Assembly (NCBI RefSeq): GCF_013031405.1
Contig: NZ_WPZY01000022.1
Location: forward strand, 1-59,550
Direction: 5' to 3'
Source of the DNA: Ruegeria sp. HKCCD8929
GTDB lineage: Bacteria; Pseudomonadota; Alphaproteobacteria; Rhodobacterales; Rhodobacteraceae
DNA: 59,550 nucleotides
This document shows, one piece after another, positions 37,763-47,010 of the stretch (position 1 is its first letter; every line of letters starts with the position of its first letter). Under the pieces are notes generated by a model. That model made no database searches and was not told where the DNA came from. It worked only from the letters and a program-made list of their open reading frames with translations. Made by a program: the position numbers and the translations under genes.

Positions 37763-37851
37763 TGCCAGCGTCTCACGCTGGTGTGCCAGTTTTGAATTCA
37801 GTCCGCCGAAACTTTCGCCCAGCGGCCATCCACCGACATCCCTCCCCTTGC

Positions 37852-37880
37852 GGTGCCCTCGAAACGGGTTCGAGAGCACC
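37852..37880. terminator. hairpin between convergent lysR and nuclease genes
   Basis: GGTGCCCTCGAA (37852-37863) pairs with TTCGAGAGCACC (37869-37880), 12 pairs with one G-U, loop of five. A short T-rich stretch follows on the plus strand. It is positioned to end transcripts from both sides. Confidence 0.5.
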
Positions 37881-37899
37881 TCTTAAGTTTGTTACCCGA

Positions 37900-40800
37900 T
37901 CACGCGACGGAAAACTCGTCGACAAAGACGATATCGTCGAAATCGGACACCCCGAGCAGGTCGATCTTGTCGCGCCCGCCTTCGAGTGTGATCCGAACCG
38001 ATCCAAGGAACTCACGTACATCCGCGATTTCCGCGCCGCCCAGATCGATCACATCCTCCGAGACGTCAAAGTCCAGAATGACCGACTTGTCCCGGCTTCC
38101 GTCCTCGGCAAGTGCGGCAGAGAACACAAATGTGTCGGCGCCGTCACCGCCCCAGTAAAGGTCATGTCGGCCATCGCCTGCCCGAATGATGTCATCGCCG
38201 TCGCCGGCATAGACCAGGTCGCTTCCGCGCCCAGCATCGATGTCATCGTTTCCGTCGCCGCCCAGAATCTTGTCCTTGCCGCGCCCGCCAAAGATCAGAT
38301 CATCGCCGTCGCCGGCAAACACGAAGTCATTGCCGTTCTTGGCGTCGATCTGATCGCGGCCATCCGTGCCAAACAGGAAATCGCGACGGTTGGTGCCCGC
38401 GATCACGTTGTAGACCGGCTCGAAATCGAAACTGACGATAACCGGGTCATGGTCGGAATTACGCGTGGCGCTGTCGCCGTCGTAAAGCGTCGGATCGCGG
38501 CCGAAATCGAGATTGTAGTCCAGCGCGTCGGCCTCATCCGAGTTGATATGCCATTCGGTCACCCCGGCCACACTCGCGGCAAGCGCATCGTTGGCGAGAA
38601 CGTAATCCAGCGTGCCGATCTGACCGTCGAAGACAAAGGAATAAGCATCGTCGCCCAGTTCGGCCGCCGCAAGATCGGTATAACCCGCATCGGAAAGCAC
38701 GGTCAGCGGATCTTCCTTGGCGTAGGAGTTCAGGTCACCAAGGATCAGCACATTCTCGGACCCCTGCCCGGTCGGATCGCTGGCCAGCCAGTCGGCCAGA
38801 ATATCCGCCGCCTCGGCGCGGGTGGCGTTGTTGTTGCCCTGACCGTCGCCCTGATCCTCATCCGCCGCGATGCCGGACAGTGACCCCTTGGATTTCAGGT
38901 GGTTGACGGAAACCGTGATGGTCTGGCCGGTGTCCAGATCCTCGAATGTCTGCGCAATGGCGGGCCGGTTCAACCCACGCCCAGCGCCAAGCGGGTCGAT
39001 GAAATCCCGCCCCTCGAAGGTTTCCAGAATGGCCATGTCACCGCTCAGACCAACCTCGTCGATCTTGTAGATCAGACCGTTCGCGATGGCATCGCCGCCA
39101 ACGAATTCCTGCCCGGGATCGACAAAACCATAAACCTCAGAGCCAAGTTCCGCATTCACCCGATCAACGATGTCCTTGATCGCGAAGTTCGTACCCGCGA
39201 AGTCGTTCTCAAGCTCGACCAGACCCAGCACATCGGCGTCGATCTGGACGATGGCATTGACCAGCTTGTCTGCCTGCCGCTCGAACTCCTCAACCGTGTC
39301 GGCGCCGCGCGGGTCCGAGCCATTGTCGGTGGTCGCACCCGGCAGGTCGATCGTGGTGAAATAGTTGAGCACGTTCAGGCTGGCGACCTTGAAGTTGCCA
39401 CCGATATCCTCGGGCGCATCGGGACGCGGGTTGGTTTGCTGGTAGTCCCCCTGGGCGGCATTGATGCGAAACTCGTCGAAGGAATAGCCCACCACACCGG
39501 TGATCGAGGAAATGGTGTCTCCCATACGGAAACTGTCATCGGCGGTCAGCACACCGTCATTACCGTCGATGATCTGCAACTGATCCGGGTTCTGAACAGT
39601 CGAGCCGTCATCCAGCACCAGCGTGCGTGCAGCAACATCCTGCAGGTGCTGATCAAAGCCCGCCGCATCGGGATCGTTGGTTTGCGTGAACTGAACCGGC
39701 CTACCGTCTGCGGTGACATTGTATTGGCCGAAGCGGTCCAGATTGAACAGCTCGGACACGGTCATGTCCTGCCCGACGGTCACCAGCATGCCTTCGTAGG
39801 CTTCCAGATTGGCGACATAGTTGCCGTCATCGTCCAGCATGACATTGGCGGTCGGGAACGTGACCTCGACAGCATCCGGCACCAGCTGATCGGTTTCCAG
39901 AACCGCAACCGCAGTCGCGGTGATCTGAGTCTGGCCGAAATTCTCGCCTACGACACCCGTGATCTCGACCAGATCGCCGACATTCACGTCAACCAGCGGG
40001 GCCGCACCGTCAAAGATGAAGATCCCCTCGGAGGTCAGGTCGTTGAAATCATAGTCGATCTCTTCTTCCTGAATGTAGAACCCGTTCAGATCGCCTTGAC
40101 TGCCCAGCAGCCCGTCCTGAAAATCAGCGGTCACGATGGCGCGGACCGTCACGGTCTGCCCTTCCAGCACGCTGCGGTCATCAACCCCGATCTGCGCCAT
40201 GTTGCCGGTGCCGCCGCTGCCCTGAATCTCGCTGATCAGGGTGATATCGGCGGGGGGCTGAATGACGTTGCTTTCCCCCGGGGTTGGCGCCTGCGCCGTG
40301 AAATCGCCAGTCTGGTCCGGCTGGCGCGCCAGCGCATCGCCGGTCGAGTTGCCATTTGCGCTTTCGTCTGCCTGAACGGTCTGCCCGAGCGCCGTCAACA
40401 GCCCGGTATCATCCGGGTCAGACGTCCCGTAGACCACCGCATCTAGCAGATTGTCGGTGGTCGGCCCGGCGGGCGCAGGCCCATCGTAAAGCGCGACCGC
40501 ATCGGCCCCGTTCTGCAACCCGTTGGTAGTAAATTCCACCAGATCGACATTGGGGACATTGGCAGAGCCGATGACAAAATACCCGTCGGCATTGGTCGTG
40601 AACCCGTCCAGAGAGATGGTGTCATAGGCCGTATCGCCATTGCCGTTATAGAGAACCACGGTCAGCCCATCCAGCGAGGCATTGCCCACCCCGCCATCAT
40701 AGATTTCGATGAACTCGGCACTGTCGGTCCCGTCCTGATCGGCGTCGATCTCGTTGATCACGAAAGTCGGCGTTGGCGCCACATCATCAAAGGACGCGGT

Positions 40801-41298
40801 GGGGAACGGAACGGTTGCGGTCGCATTCGTGGCCTGTCCATCCAAGGCGTTGGGGCCCGAAAAACTCCACTGAGAGATGTCAAAGACCGGGTTGGCCGTT
40901 GCCCCCGGATTGCGCGCGGCCCATCCGTCCAGATACTCCCAAGGCTGCCCGGTTCCGTCCACATTCGGGTCCCCGAACAGGTCAATGACGGACCCATTCT
41001 GGAACAGCTCGATTGCGTCGTCGCCATTCACGGACAGGGCCCCAGACGTGTAATCGGGGCCGAACCCCATAAACTCGGTAAAGCCGGGGATTTCGCTGGA
41101 CACGTAGATAAAGGTGCCAGCGGTCACCGCCACTGGCGGAAAGGTGAACTCCTCGCCGTCCGATCCCCCGCCATTATTCGCTGACCCGATGCCGAACGCC
41201 GACAGGTCCGCGATATCGGCAGTCACAAATAGCTCAACCGCCTTCGGCAAACCGCCCGTCAACGGACCGTCCAATACACCTGTGATAATCAGTGACAT
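37900..41298 (-). CDS. large secreted nuclease (ExeM/NucH-like) with lamin-tail domains and RTX tail
   Basis: 1132 residues. Two lamin-tail-like modules (about 1-170 and 175-330; INEIDADQDGTDSAEFIEIYD), an OB-fold region (about 355-560; GQTVTVRAIVTADFQDG.. and VGDLVEITGVVGE), an endonuclease/exonuclease/phosphatase domain (about 620-930) with VLNYFTT, VELEND, GDLNSYAKEDPL and the catalytic SDHDPVIV, then six or so GGxGxD repeats and a C-terminal secretion region. Exported DNases of this design degrade extracellular DNA and supply phosphate. No signal peptide, so type I export via the RTX tail is likely. The start at 41298 follows GGGAG. Exporter genes are not in the window. Confidence 0.92.
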   Translation of the reverse strand: MSLIITGVLDGPLTGGLPKAVELFVTADIADLSAFGIGSANNGGGSDGEEFTFPPVAVTAGTFIYVSSEIPGFTEFMGFGPDYTSGALSVNGDDAIELFQNGSVIDLFGDPNVDGTGQPWEYLDGWAARNPGATANPVFDISQWSFSGPNALDGQATNATATVPFPTASFDDVAPTPTFVINEIDADQDGTDSAEFIEIYDGGVGNASLDGLTVVLYNGNGDTAYDTISLDGFTTNADGYFVIGSANVPNVDLVEFTTNGLQNGADAVALYDGPAPAGPTTDNLLDAVVYGTSDPDDTGLLTALGQTVQADESANGNSTGDALARQPDQTGDFTAQAPTPGESNVIQPPADITLISEIQGSGGTGNMAQIGVDDRSVLEGQTVTVRAIVTADFQDGLLGSQGDLNGFYIQEEEIDYDFNDLTSEGIFIFDGAAPLVDVNVGDLVEITGVVGENFGQTQITATAVAVLETDQLVPDAVEVTFPTANVMLDDDGNYVANLEAYEGMLVTVGQDMTVSELFNLDRFGQYNVTADGRPVQFTQTNDPDAAGFDQHLQDVAARTLVLDDGSTVQNPDQLQIIDGNDGVLTADDSFRMGDTISSITGVVGYSFDEFRINAAQGDYQQTNPRPDAPEDIGGNFKVASLNVLNYFTTIDLPGATTDNGSDPRGADTVEEFERQADKLVNAIVQIDADVLGLVELENDFAGTNFAIKDIVDRVNAELGSEVYGFVDPGQEFVGGDAIANGLIYKIDEVGLSGDMAILETFEGRDFIDPLGAGRGLNRPAIAQTFEDLDTGQTITVSVNHLKSKGSLSGIAADEDQGDGQGNNNATRAEAADILADWLASDPTGQGSENVLILGDLNSYAKEDPLTVLSDAGYTDLAAAELGDDAYSFVFDGQIGTLDYVLANDALAASVAGVTEWHINSDEADALDYNLDFGRDPTLYDGDSATRNSDHDPVIVSFDFEPVYNVIAGTNRRDFLFGTDGRDQIDAKNGNDFVFAGDGDDLIFGGRGKDKILGGDGNDDIDAGRGSDLVYAGDGDDIIRAGDGRHDLYWGGDGADTFVFSAALAEDGSRDKSVILDFDVSEDVIDLGGAEIADVREFLGSVRITLEGGRDKIDLLGVSDFDDIVFVDEFSVA

Positions 41299-41711
41299 AT
41301 CATTCTCCCAATAATGAAGGCCGCGCAAAGGCGGCAGACGACGAGACCCAACAAGGCCACGTGAGGTGAGGAGCGTAACAAGTGGATGATCGAAAACCGG
41401 TCGACCTAAACCAATATCCCGCGCAAACCGACCAGGTCGCGGCGGGTGACAAACAGGCCGACTGTAAACAAGGCTCCGTAGCGCCTAACAGACAATCTCA
41501 CGTTGCGATGAAAAACAATAACTAAGGATAGTTTACGTTTGGGAAACCGGCGGAATTGGGCATTTGGGCGAAAAGGTTTATAGAATTCAAATATATAGAA
41601 CATTGCAGGTCATGAGTGAGTGGAGCTAATGCATGAGGCCGTTCTGCTCGCTGAAGCGTCTGTTGCCGAGGGCCCGGCAACAGACTTTTTTCACTCCGTT
41701 GAGCGGCGAGT
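41299..41711. other. 413-base intergenic region holding a possible plus-strand small RNA
   Basis: Both flanking genes are on the minus strand, yet a strong terminator reads on the plus strand at its right end (41658-41691). An AT-rich TATAGAATTC...ATATATAG stretch at 41580-41600 could supply a -10 element. Only tiny frames are present (for example ATG-AGT-GAG-TGG-AGC-TAA near 41612). Confidence 0.4.
41658..41691 (+). terminator. strong rho-independent terminator with no plus-strand gene before it
   Basis: Perfect 10-bp stem GTCTGTTGCC (41658-41667) / GGCAACAGAC (41676-41685), 8-base loop, then six T (41686-41691). The T run is on the plus strand, so it cannot serve the mcl gene, which is read the other way. 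Confidence 0.85.
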
Positions 41712-42689
41712 TTACATCCCGCTGATCTGTCTGGCCTTCTCCACCAAGACCTCCGCCTGTCGGATCGAGGCATAGTCGATCAGCCGGCCATCCAGAGAAA
41801 CCGCACCTTTCCCGGCAGCTTCGGCCTCAGCCATTGCGGCCAGAATGCGTTGCGCCTTGGTGACTTCCGCATCAGACGGGCTCATGACCTCATTCGCCAA
41901 TACGACCTGGCTCGGGTGGATCGCCCACTTGCCCTCGCACCCCAGAACCGCGGCCCGCTTGGCCGCCGCGCGGTACCCGTCGGCGTCCTGAAAATCGCCA
42001 AACGGACCGTCGATGGGGCGCAGGCCGTTTGCACGCGCCGCCACCACCATGCGAGCCAGCGCATAGTGCCACATGTCGCCCCAATGCACCCCGCGCGACC
42101 CATCTTCTTCGGGGTCGGTCAGAACCGAATAATCGGGGTTCACGCCACCGATGATCGTGGTCCGGGCACGGGTCGATGCGGCATAATCCGCAACCCCGAA
42201 ATGAAGGCTTTCATTCCGGCGCGAGGCACCGGCGATTTCGGTCACATTCTGCATGCCCAATGCGGTCTCGATAATGTGCTCGAAACCGATGCGTTTTTTC
42301 AGGCCCTTGGCGTCCTCGATCTGGGTCACCATCATGTCCACCGCATAGACATCAGCGGCCGTACCGACCTTGGGAATCATGATCAGATCCAGCCGCTCTC
42401 CGGCCTGTTCCACGACATCGACCACATCGCGATACATGTAGTGCGTGTCCAGGCCGTTGATTCTGACCGACATGGTTTTCGTGTTCCAGTCGATCTCATT
42501 CAGCGCCTTGATGATGTTCTTCCGGGCCTGTTCTTTCTCGTCCGGCGCAACCGCATCCTCAAGGTCGAGGAAGATAACATCGACGTCGGATTGTGCCGCT
42601 TTTTCAAACATTTGCGGCTGCGAACCGGGAACTGCCAGTTCGCTTCGATTCAGCCGCGCGGGCGCTTGTTCAATGGGGTGAAAACTCAT
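41712..42689 (-). CDS. mcl1: L-malyl-CoA / beta-methylmalyl-CoA lyase
   Basis: 325 residues of the HpcH/CitE TIM-barrel family. The motifs FLDLEDAVAPDEKEQAR, SVRINGLDT (the Arg that binds the substrate carboxylate), IGFEHIIETALGMQN and the glutamate/aspartate pair for Mg2+ fit Rhodobacter Mcl1; GCEGKWAIHPSQV is the usual C-terminal lid segment. It cleaves L-malyl-CoA to acetyl-CoA and glyoxylate, the closing step of the serine cycle, and may also act on beta-methylmalyl-CoA. An AAGGAAC box precedes the ATG. It lies behind the LuxR-type gene on the minus strand, divergent from the rest of the pathway. Confidence 0.93.
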   Translation of the reverse strand: MSFHPIEQAPARLNRSELAVPGSQPQMFEKAAQSDVDVIFLDLEDAVAPDEKEQARKNIIKALNEIDWNTKTMSVRINGLDTHYMYRDVVDVVEQAGERLDLIMIPKVGTAADVYAVDMMVTQIEDAKGLKKRIGFEHIIETALGMQNVTEIAGASRRNESLHFGVADYAASTRARTTIIGGVNPDYSVLTDPEEDGSRGVHWGDMWHYALARMVVAARANGLRPIDGPFGDFQDADGYRAAAKRAAVLGCEGKWAIHPSQVVLANEVMSPSDAEVTKAQRILAAMAEAEAAGKGAVSLDGRLIDYASIRQAEVLVEKARQISGM

Positions 42690-42811
42690 GTCCAGCCGTT
42701 CCTTTGTGGTCAGTCCAATTGGCGTGACGACGAAAAAAGGAGCGGGAATCGGTCCGTGTCAAGAAATTTTATTGCGTACAGTCGCATGCAGAAGAAAGAT
42801 GATTGCCGCCC

Positions 42812-43492
42812 TCAGTCACGGTCTCCGAGGCCCCGGGATTCACGCGCCGCGTAGTAGAACGCGATGGCTTGTGCGCGGTTTCTGACACCCAGTTTTTCGT
42901 AGAGGTTCGAGAGGTGGAATTTGACCGTGTTGGTCGAGATTCCCAACTCTTTCGACAGCTCGCGATTCGTGCGCCCTTTCGACAGCGCTTCCAGCAGCAT
43001 GCGCTCGCGCCGCGACAGGCTGTGGATCGGGTCTTTTTGTAGCTCGCGAATGTCGATGAACGGGAACACCATCTTGCCCGCGGCGACATCGGCGCAGGTG
43101 GCAAGCAGCGCCTCGGTGTCTCCGGACCGATCGGCAAAGCCGGCGGCCCCCGCCGTCATCGCCAGCCTGGGCAAATCGCCCGATCCGTCGCCGTAAACCA
43201 CCAGCTTGGGCGCGGCATCTTGTTCGCGCAGCACCTCGATCAGCTTCGCCGCGCCCAGAACCGGCAGATCCCAGTCGACGACCCCCACCTGCACCGGCAC
43301 CCGCATCACCGTACCCAGAAACCCCTCGGCCGTCGAAGACGTGGCGATCAGCGAGAATCGCGGATCGCGGTCGAAAATCTCGGACATCGCCGAAAGGATC
43401 AGCGCGTTGGAATTCGCAAGCATGATGTCAATCGGCTTTGCACGCGCAGCAAGTTGTTGCAATTTCAGCCCTTTCCGGAAAAACCCACCCAT
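42812..43492 (-). CDS. LuxR/NarL-type regulator of the serine-cycle block
   Basis: 226 residues. The N-terminal 140 residues have a receiver-like fold (DIMLANSNALILSAMSEIF, VGVVDWDLPVLGAAKLIEVL) in which the phospho-acceptor region reads VDWDLP; the acidic pocket at the N-terminus is poor (LANSNA in place of DD), so it may be phosphorylation-independent. C-terminal LuxR helix-turn-helix at about 155-215 (LSRRERMLLEALSKGRTNRELSKELGISTNTVKFHLSNLYEKL). The start at 43492 lacks a clear ribosome site. No histidine kinase is adjacent. Its position between mcl and the divergent sga operon makes it the likely pathway regulator. Confidence 0.85.
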   Translation of the reverse strand: MGGFFRKGLKLQQLAARAKPIDIMLANSNALILSAMSEIFDRDPRFSLIATSSTAEGFLGTVMRVPVQVGVVDWDLPVLGAAKLIEVLREQDAAPKLVVYGDGSGDLPRLAMTAGAAGFADRSGDTEALLATCADVAAGKMVFPFIDIRELQKDPIHSLSRRERMLLEALSKGRTNRELSKELGISTNTVKFHLSNLYEKLGVRNRAQAIAFYYAARESRGLGDRD

Positions 43493-43532
43493 TCAGGTAG
43501 GGCAAAAAACGGTATACAGCGGCATTCTTACA

Positions 43533-43563
43533 CCTTTGGGTAGGTTCTTCCCCACCCAAAAGG
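43533..43563. promoter_or_regulatory. inverted repeat upstream of sga, candidate regulator-binding site
   Basis: CCTTTGGGT (43533-43541) and ACCCAAAAGG (43554-43563) form a 9-bp dyad with one extra A and a 12-base spacer, centrally placed in the 177-base luxR-sga divergent region. Confidence 0.5.
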
Positions 43564-43669
43564 CTTTCCAAAAGCAGGAGTAACGAATGTTGTGATTCCG
43601 CTCAAGGCCCGCTTTCCTCGACGGCAACCGGGGATTTCCCCGACACCGTAGCACGAGAGGACGTCCAGG

Positions 43670-44914
43670 ATGAGCCAGACGATTTTCCCAAAGCTGACCA
43701 TTCCGGAAACGCTGGCCGCAGGCCCCGGCCCCGGAAACACCGATGCCCGCGTGCTTCAGGCCTTTGCCGCAGCGGGTGTGGCCGATCACATGCAGGGCGA
43801 CGTTCTGCGCGGGATGATCGAATGCAAACACATGCTGCGCCAGATCTGGGGCACCCGGAACGTGCACACCTTCGCCGTTGCCGGCACCGGCTGGAGCGCG
43901 CTGGACACGATGTTCTCGGCCGTCATGCCCGGCGACCGGGTCGTGGCGTTTTCGAACGGCACCTTTTCCGGCATCGACGCGCTGACCCTGCGGATCAAGG
44001 CCGCGACCCCGGCCGAGCACGCTGCAGACAGCCTGAACCCTCAGGCCGCCAGCGTCACCGTCATCGAGGTGCCGCACGGCCAGTCGGTCACCGGCGATGT
44101 AATCGAGGCCGCATTGGCCGAACACGAACCCAAATGGGCCTTCATGGCGCATTGGGAAACGGGCTCGGGGCGGATCAACGATCTGCGTGGTTTCTCGGAT
44201 GCCTGCGCCCGTCACGGTGTCATGGGACTGATCGACGCCGTGTCGTCGCTCGGGGTCGAGGATTTCTCGATCGACGACTACCCCGGTGTCGCCGGTTGGG
44301 CCTCGTGCCCGCAAAAGGGCCTCTGCTGCCTGCCGCTGACCTATGCGCCCGTCAGCTTTACCGACGCATACATCGCCTCGCTGAAAGCCACCGGAGCCTA
44401 CTCTTACGTCCATAACCCGATCTTCGAAGCGCGCCATTGGGGCATCGTCGACGGCCAGGACGTGGACAAGGGCACCTACCATCGCACGCACTCGGGCTAT
44501 GCGGTTGCGGCCTTTCATGAATCGCTGCGCCTGACCTTGCAGGAGACGCTCGCCAAACGCGCCGGCGCCTATCGCACGCATGAGGCGGCTCTGCGCGACG
44601 CGGTCACCGCCATGGGCTGCGAAGTGACGTCGAACATGACCAGCCTTGTCGTGCTCAACCTGCCCGGCGATCTGGCCGGGCGCGAGATGGAGCTGGTGCA
44701 GAACTGCCGGGCCGAAGGGTTCGGTATCTGGCCGACCCTGTCCGCCCCGGTCCAGGTCCGCATCGGCATCCTGAACCAGCTTCAGCCCGGCGCCATCCGC
44801 GAGATCGTCCGCCGCTTTGCCGACGCCATGCGCGCCATGGGGGCCGATGTCGATCACGCCGCCGTCGAGGCCGTTCTCGACAAACACTACATCCAGACAA
44901 TTGCCGCTCAGTAG
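43670..44914 (+). CDS. sgaA: serine-glyoxylate aminotransferase
   Basis: 414 residues, class V aminotransferase fold. AGPGPGNTDARVLQAF is the glycine-rich N-terminal signature, D189 in GLIDAVSSLG contacts the pyridine nitrogen of PLP, and K216 in SCPQKGLCC is the Schiff-base lysine. It converts serine plus glyoxylate to hydroxypyruvate plus glycine. Alanine-glyoxylate transaminases share this fold, so specificity rests on context: the next genes are malate thiokinase, hydroxypyruvate reductase and PEP carboxylase. First gene of the operon, with GAGAGGA about 10 bases upstream. Confidence 0.9.
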   Translation: MSQTIFPKLTIPETLAAGPGPGNTDARVLQAFAAAGVADHMQGDVLRGMIECKHMLRQIWGTRNVHTFAVAGTGWSALDTMFSAVMPGDRVVAFSNGTFSGIDALTLRIKAATPAEHAADSLNPQAASVTVIEVPHGQSVTGDVIEAALAEHEPKWAFMAHWETGSGRINDLRGFSDACARHGVMGLIDAVSSLGVEDFSIDDYPGVAGWASCPQKGLCCLPLTYAPVSFTDAYIASLKATGAYSYVHNPIFEARHWGIVDGQDVDKGTYHRTHSGYAVAAFHESLRLTLQETLAKRAGAYRTHEAALRDAVTAMGCEVTSNMTSLVVLNLPGDLAGREMELVQNCRAEGFGIWPTLSAPVQVRIGILNQLQPGAIREIVRRFADAMRAMGADVDHAAVEAVLDKHYIQTIAAQ

Positions 44915-44923
44915 GAGGGTCGC

Positions 44924-46123
44924 ATGGATATCCACGAATATCAGGCCAAGGAAATTCTCTCGAATTTCGGTGTTGCCGTGCCATCGGGCGCGCTGGCCTA
45001 CAGCCCTGAACAGGCGGCCTATCGCGCGCGGGAACTGGGTGGCGAGAAATGGATCGTCAAGGCCCAGGTCCATGCCGGCGGCCGCGGCAAGGCGGGCGGC
45101 GTCAAGCTGTGCGGCACCGAGGGCGAAATCTATGAGGCCTGCGACGGCATGTTCGGGCGCAAACTGGTCACCCATCAGACCGGGCCCGAGGGCAAAGGCA
45201 TCTACCGTGTGTATGTCGAATCCGCCGTTGCCATCGACCGCGAGATTTATCTCGGGCTGGTACTGGATCGCTCCAGTCAGCGGGTGATGATCGTCGCCTC
45301 GTCCGAAGGCGGCATGGAGATCGAGGATATCTCGGCCGAGCGGCCCGAGAGCATCGTGCGCTCGACCGTTGAACCGGCCGTTGGCTTGCAGGAATTTCAG
45401 GCGCGTGAGATCGCGTTTGCCCTCGGTCTGGACCCCGCGCTGACCCAGCAGATGGTGCGCACGCTTCAGGGCTGCTACCGCGCCTTCCGCGAATGCGACG
45501 CGACCATGGTCGAGATCAACCCGCTGGTCGTCACCGGCGACAACCGGGTGCTGGCGCTGGATGCCAAGATGAGCTTTGACGACAACGCCCTGTTCCGGCA
45601 CCCGCAGATCAGCGAGCTGCGCGACAAGTCACAAGAGGACCCGCGCGAGAGCCGCGCCGCCGATCGCGGGCTGTCCTATGTCGGGCTCGAAGGCAGTATC
45701 GGCTGCATCGTGAACGGCGCCGGTCTGGCCATGGCAACGATGGACACGATCAAACTGGCCGGGGGAGAGCCGGCAAACTTCCTCGACATCGGCGGCGGCG
45801 CCTCGCCCGAACGTGTGGCCAAGGCGTTCCGGCTGGTGCTGTCGGATACGAATGTGCAGGCGGTTCTGGTCAACATCTTCGCAGGTATCAATCGCTGCGA
45901 CTGGGTCGCCGAAGGTGTGGTTCAGGCCCTGAAAGAGTTGCAGATCGACATGCCCGTCGTCGTGCGCCTTGCGGGCACGAATGTGGAGGAAGGTCAAAAG
46001 ATCCTCGCCCAGTCCGGCCTGCCGATCATCCGGGCCACAACGCTTATCGAAGCCGCCGAACGCGCCGTCGGCGCGTGGCGCAACGACCTGTCCCAGAACA
46101 CCAAAGTGAGAGCTGTGAAATGA
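44924..46123 (+). CDS. mtkA: malate-CoA ligase (malate thiokinase) beta subunit
   Basis: 399 residues homologous to SucC: ATP-grasp N-terminal domain (MDIHEYQAKEILSNFGV, VKAQVHAGGRGKAGGVKL) and C-terminal ligase-CoA domain (GSIGCIVNGAGLAMATMD, INIFAGI-like segment VNIFAGINRCDWVAEG). Succinyl-CoA synthetase beta is nearly the same length, so the assignment relies on its place between sga and hprA/ppc. With MtkB it makes malyl-CoA from malate, ATP and CoA. It overlaps mtkB by 4 bases. Confidence 0.9.
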   Translation: MDIHEYQAKEILSNFGVAVPSGALAYSPEQAAYRARELGGEKWIVKAQVHAGGRGKAGGVKLCGTEGEIYEACDGMFGRKLVTHQTGPEGKGIYRVYVESAVAIDREIYLGLVLDRSSQRVMIVASSEGGMEIEDISAERPESIVRSTVEPAVGLQEFQAREIAFALGLDPALTQQMVRTLQGCYRAFRECDATMVEINPLVVTGDNRVLALDAKMSFDDNALFRHPQISELRDKSQEDPRESRAADRGLSYVGLEGSIGCIVNGAGLAMATMDTIKLAGGEPANFLDIGGGASPERVAKAFRLVLSDTNVQAVLVNIFAGINRCDWVAEGVVQALKELQIDMPVVVRLAGTNVEEGQKILAQSGLPIIRATTLIEAAERAVGAWRNDLSQNTKVRAVK

Positions 46124-47010
46124 GCATCCTTCTCGACCGCGACACCCGCGTCATCGTTCAGGGCATCACCGGACGCATGGCCCGTTTCCACACCAAGGAC
46201 ATGCTGGCCTATGGTACCAATGTCGTCGGCGGCGTGGTTCCGGGCAAAGGCGGCGAGACCGTCGAGGGTTTGCCGGTGTTCGATACCGTCAAGCAGGCGG
46301 TCGCGGCCACCGGTGCGGACGCGAGCTTGGTCTTCGTGCCGCCGCCCTTTGCGGCGGATTCGATCATGGAAGCCGCCGACAGCGGCATCCGCTACTGCGT
46401 CTGCATCACCGACGGCATTCCCGCGCAGGACATGATCCGCGTCAAGCGCTACATGTACCGCTATCCCCGGGACAAACGGATGGTGCTGACCGGACCGAAC
46501 TGTGCCGGAACCATCAGTCCAGGCAAGGCGCTGCTGGGCATCATGCCGGGGCATATCTACCTGCCCGGAAATGTCGGTATTATCGGGCGGTCCGGCACGC
46601 TCGGCTATGAGGCCGCTGCGCAGTTGAAAGAGCTGGGGCTGGGCGTCTCGACCTCTGTGGGGATCGGTGGTGATCCGATCAACGGGTCCTCGTTCAGGGA
46701 CATCCTCGAACAATTCGAACAGGACGATGAAACCCACATCATCGCCATGATCGGCGAGATCGGCGGCCCGCAAGAGGCGGAAGCCGCGGACTATATCCGC
46801 GATCATGTCTCGAAACCCGTCGTCGCCTATGTCGCGGGTCTGACGGCACCCAAGGGCCGCACTATGGGCCACGCAGGCGCCATCATCTCGGCCTTTGGCG
46901 AAAGCGCCTCGGAAAAGGTCGAGATCCTGTCGGCCGCCGGGGTGACCGTGGCCGAGAACCCAGCCGTTATCGGCGAAACGATCGCCGGTGTCATGAAGAG
47001 GGCCGCATGA
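46120..47010 (+). CDS. mtkB: malate-CoA ligase (malate thiokinase) alpha subunit
   Basis: 296 residues homologous to SucD. CoA-binding Rossmann domain at 1-130 (VIVQGITGRMARFHTKDMLAYG), ligase domain after it with GPNCAGTISPGKALLGI; H251 in TMGHAGAIIS is the phosphohistidine carrying the phosphoryl group. The start at 46120 is within the mtkA stop (ATGA). It overlaps the following hprA gene in the same way. Confidence 0.92.
   Translation: MSILLDRDTRVIVQGITGRMARFHTKDMLAYGTNVVGGVVPGKGGETVEGLPVFDTVKQAVAATGADASLVFVPPPFAADSIMEAADSGIRYCVCITDGIPAQDMIRVKRYMYRYPRDKRMVLTGPNCAGTISPGKALLGIMPGHIYLPGNVGIIGRSGTLGYEAAAQLKELGLGVSTSVGIGGDPINGSSFRDILEQFEQDDETHIIAMIGEIGGPQEAEAADYIRDHVSKPVVAYVAGLTAPKGRTMGHAGAIISAFGESASEKVEILSAAGVTVAENPAVIGETIAGVMKRAA

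Noticed and set aside
38899..40446. 515-codon plus-strand frame within the nuclease gene
   Set aside because: Antisense to conserved nuclease domains with no domain of its own.
43493..45601. 702-codon minus-strand frame opposite sga and mtkA
   Set aside because: Both plus-strand genes are certain by their catalytic motifs; the antisense frame is a GC-rich artefact.
44924..47010. mtkAB as succinyl-CoA synthetase (sucCD)
   Set aside because: The fold is shared, but these genes are coupled to hprA and ppc, follow sga, and mcl is divergent; sucCD would be expected with TCA-cycle genes.
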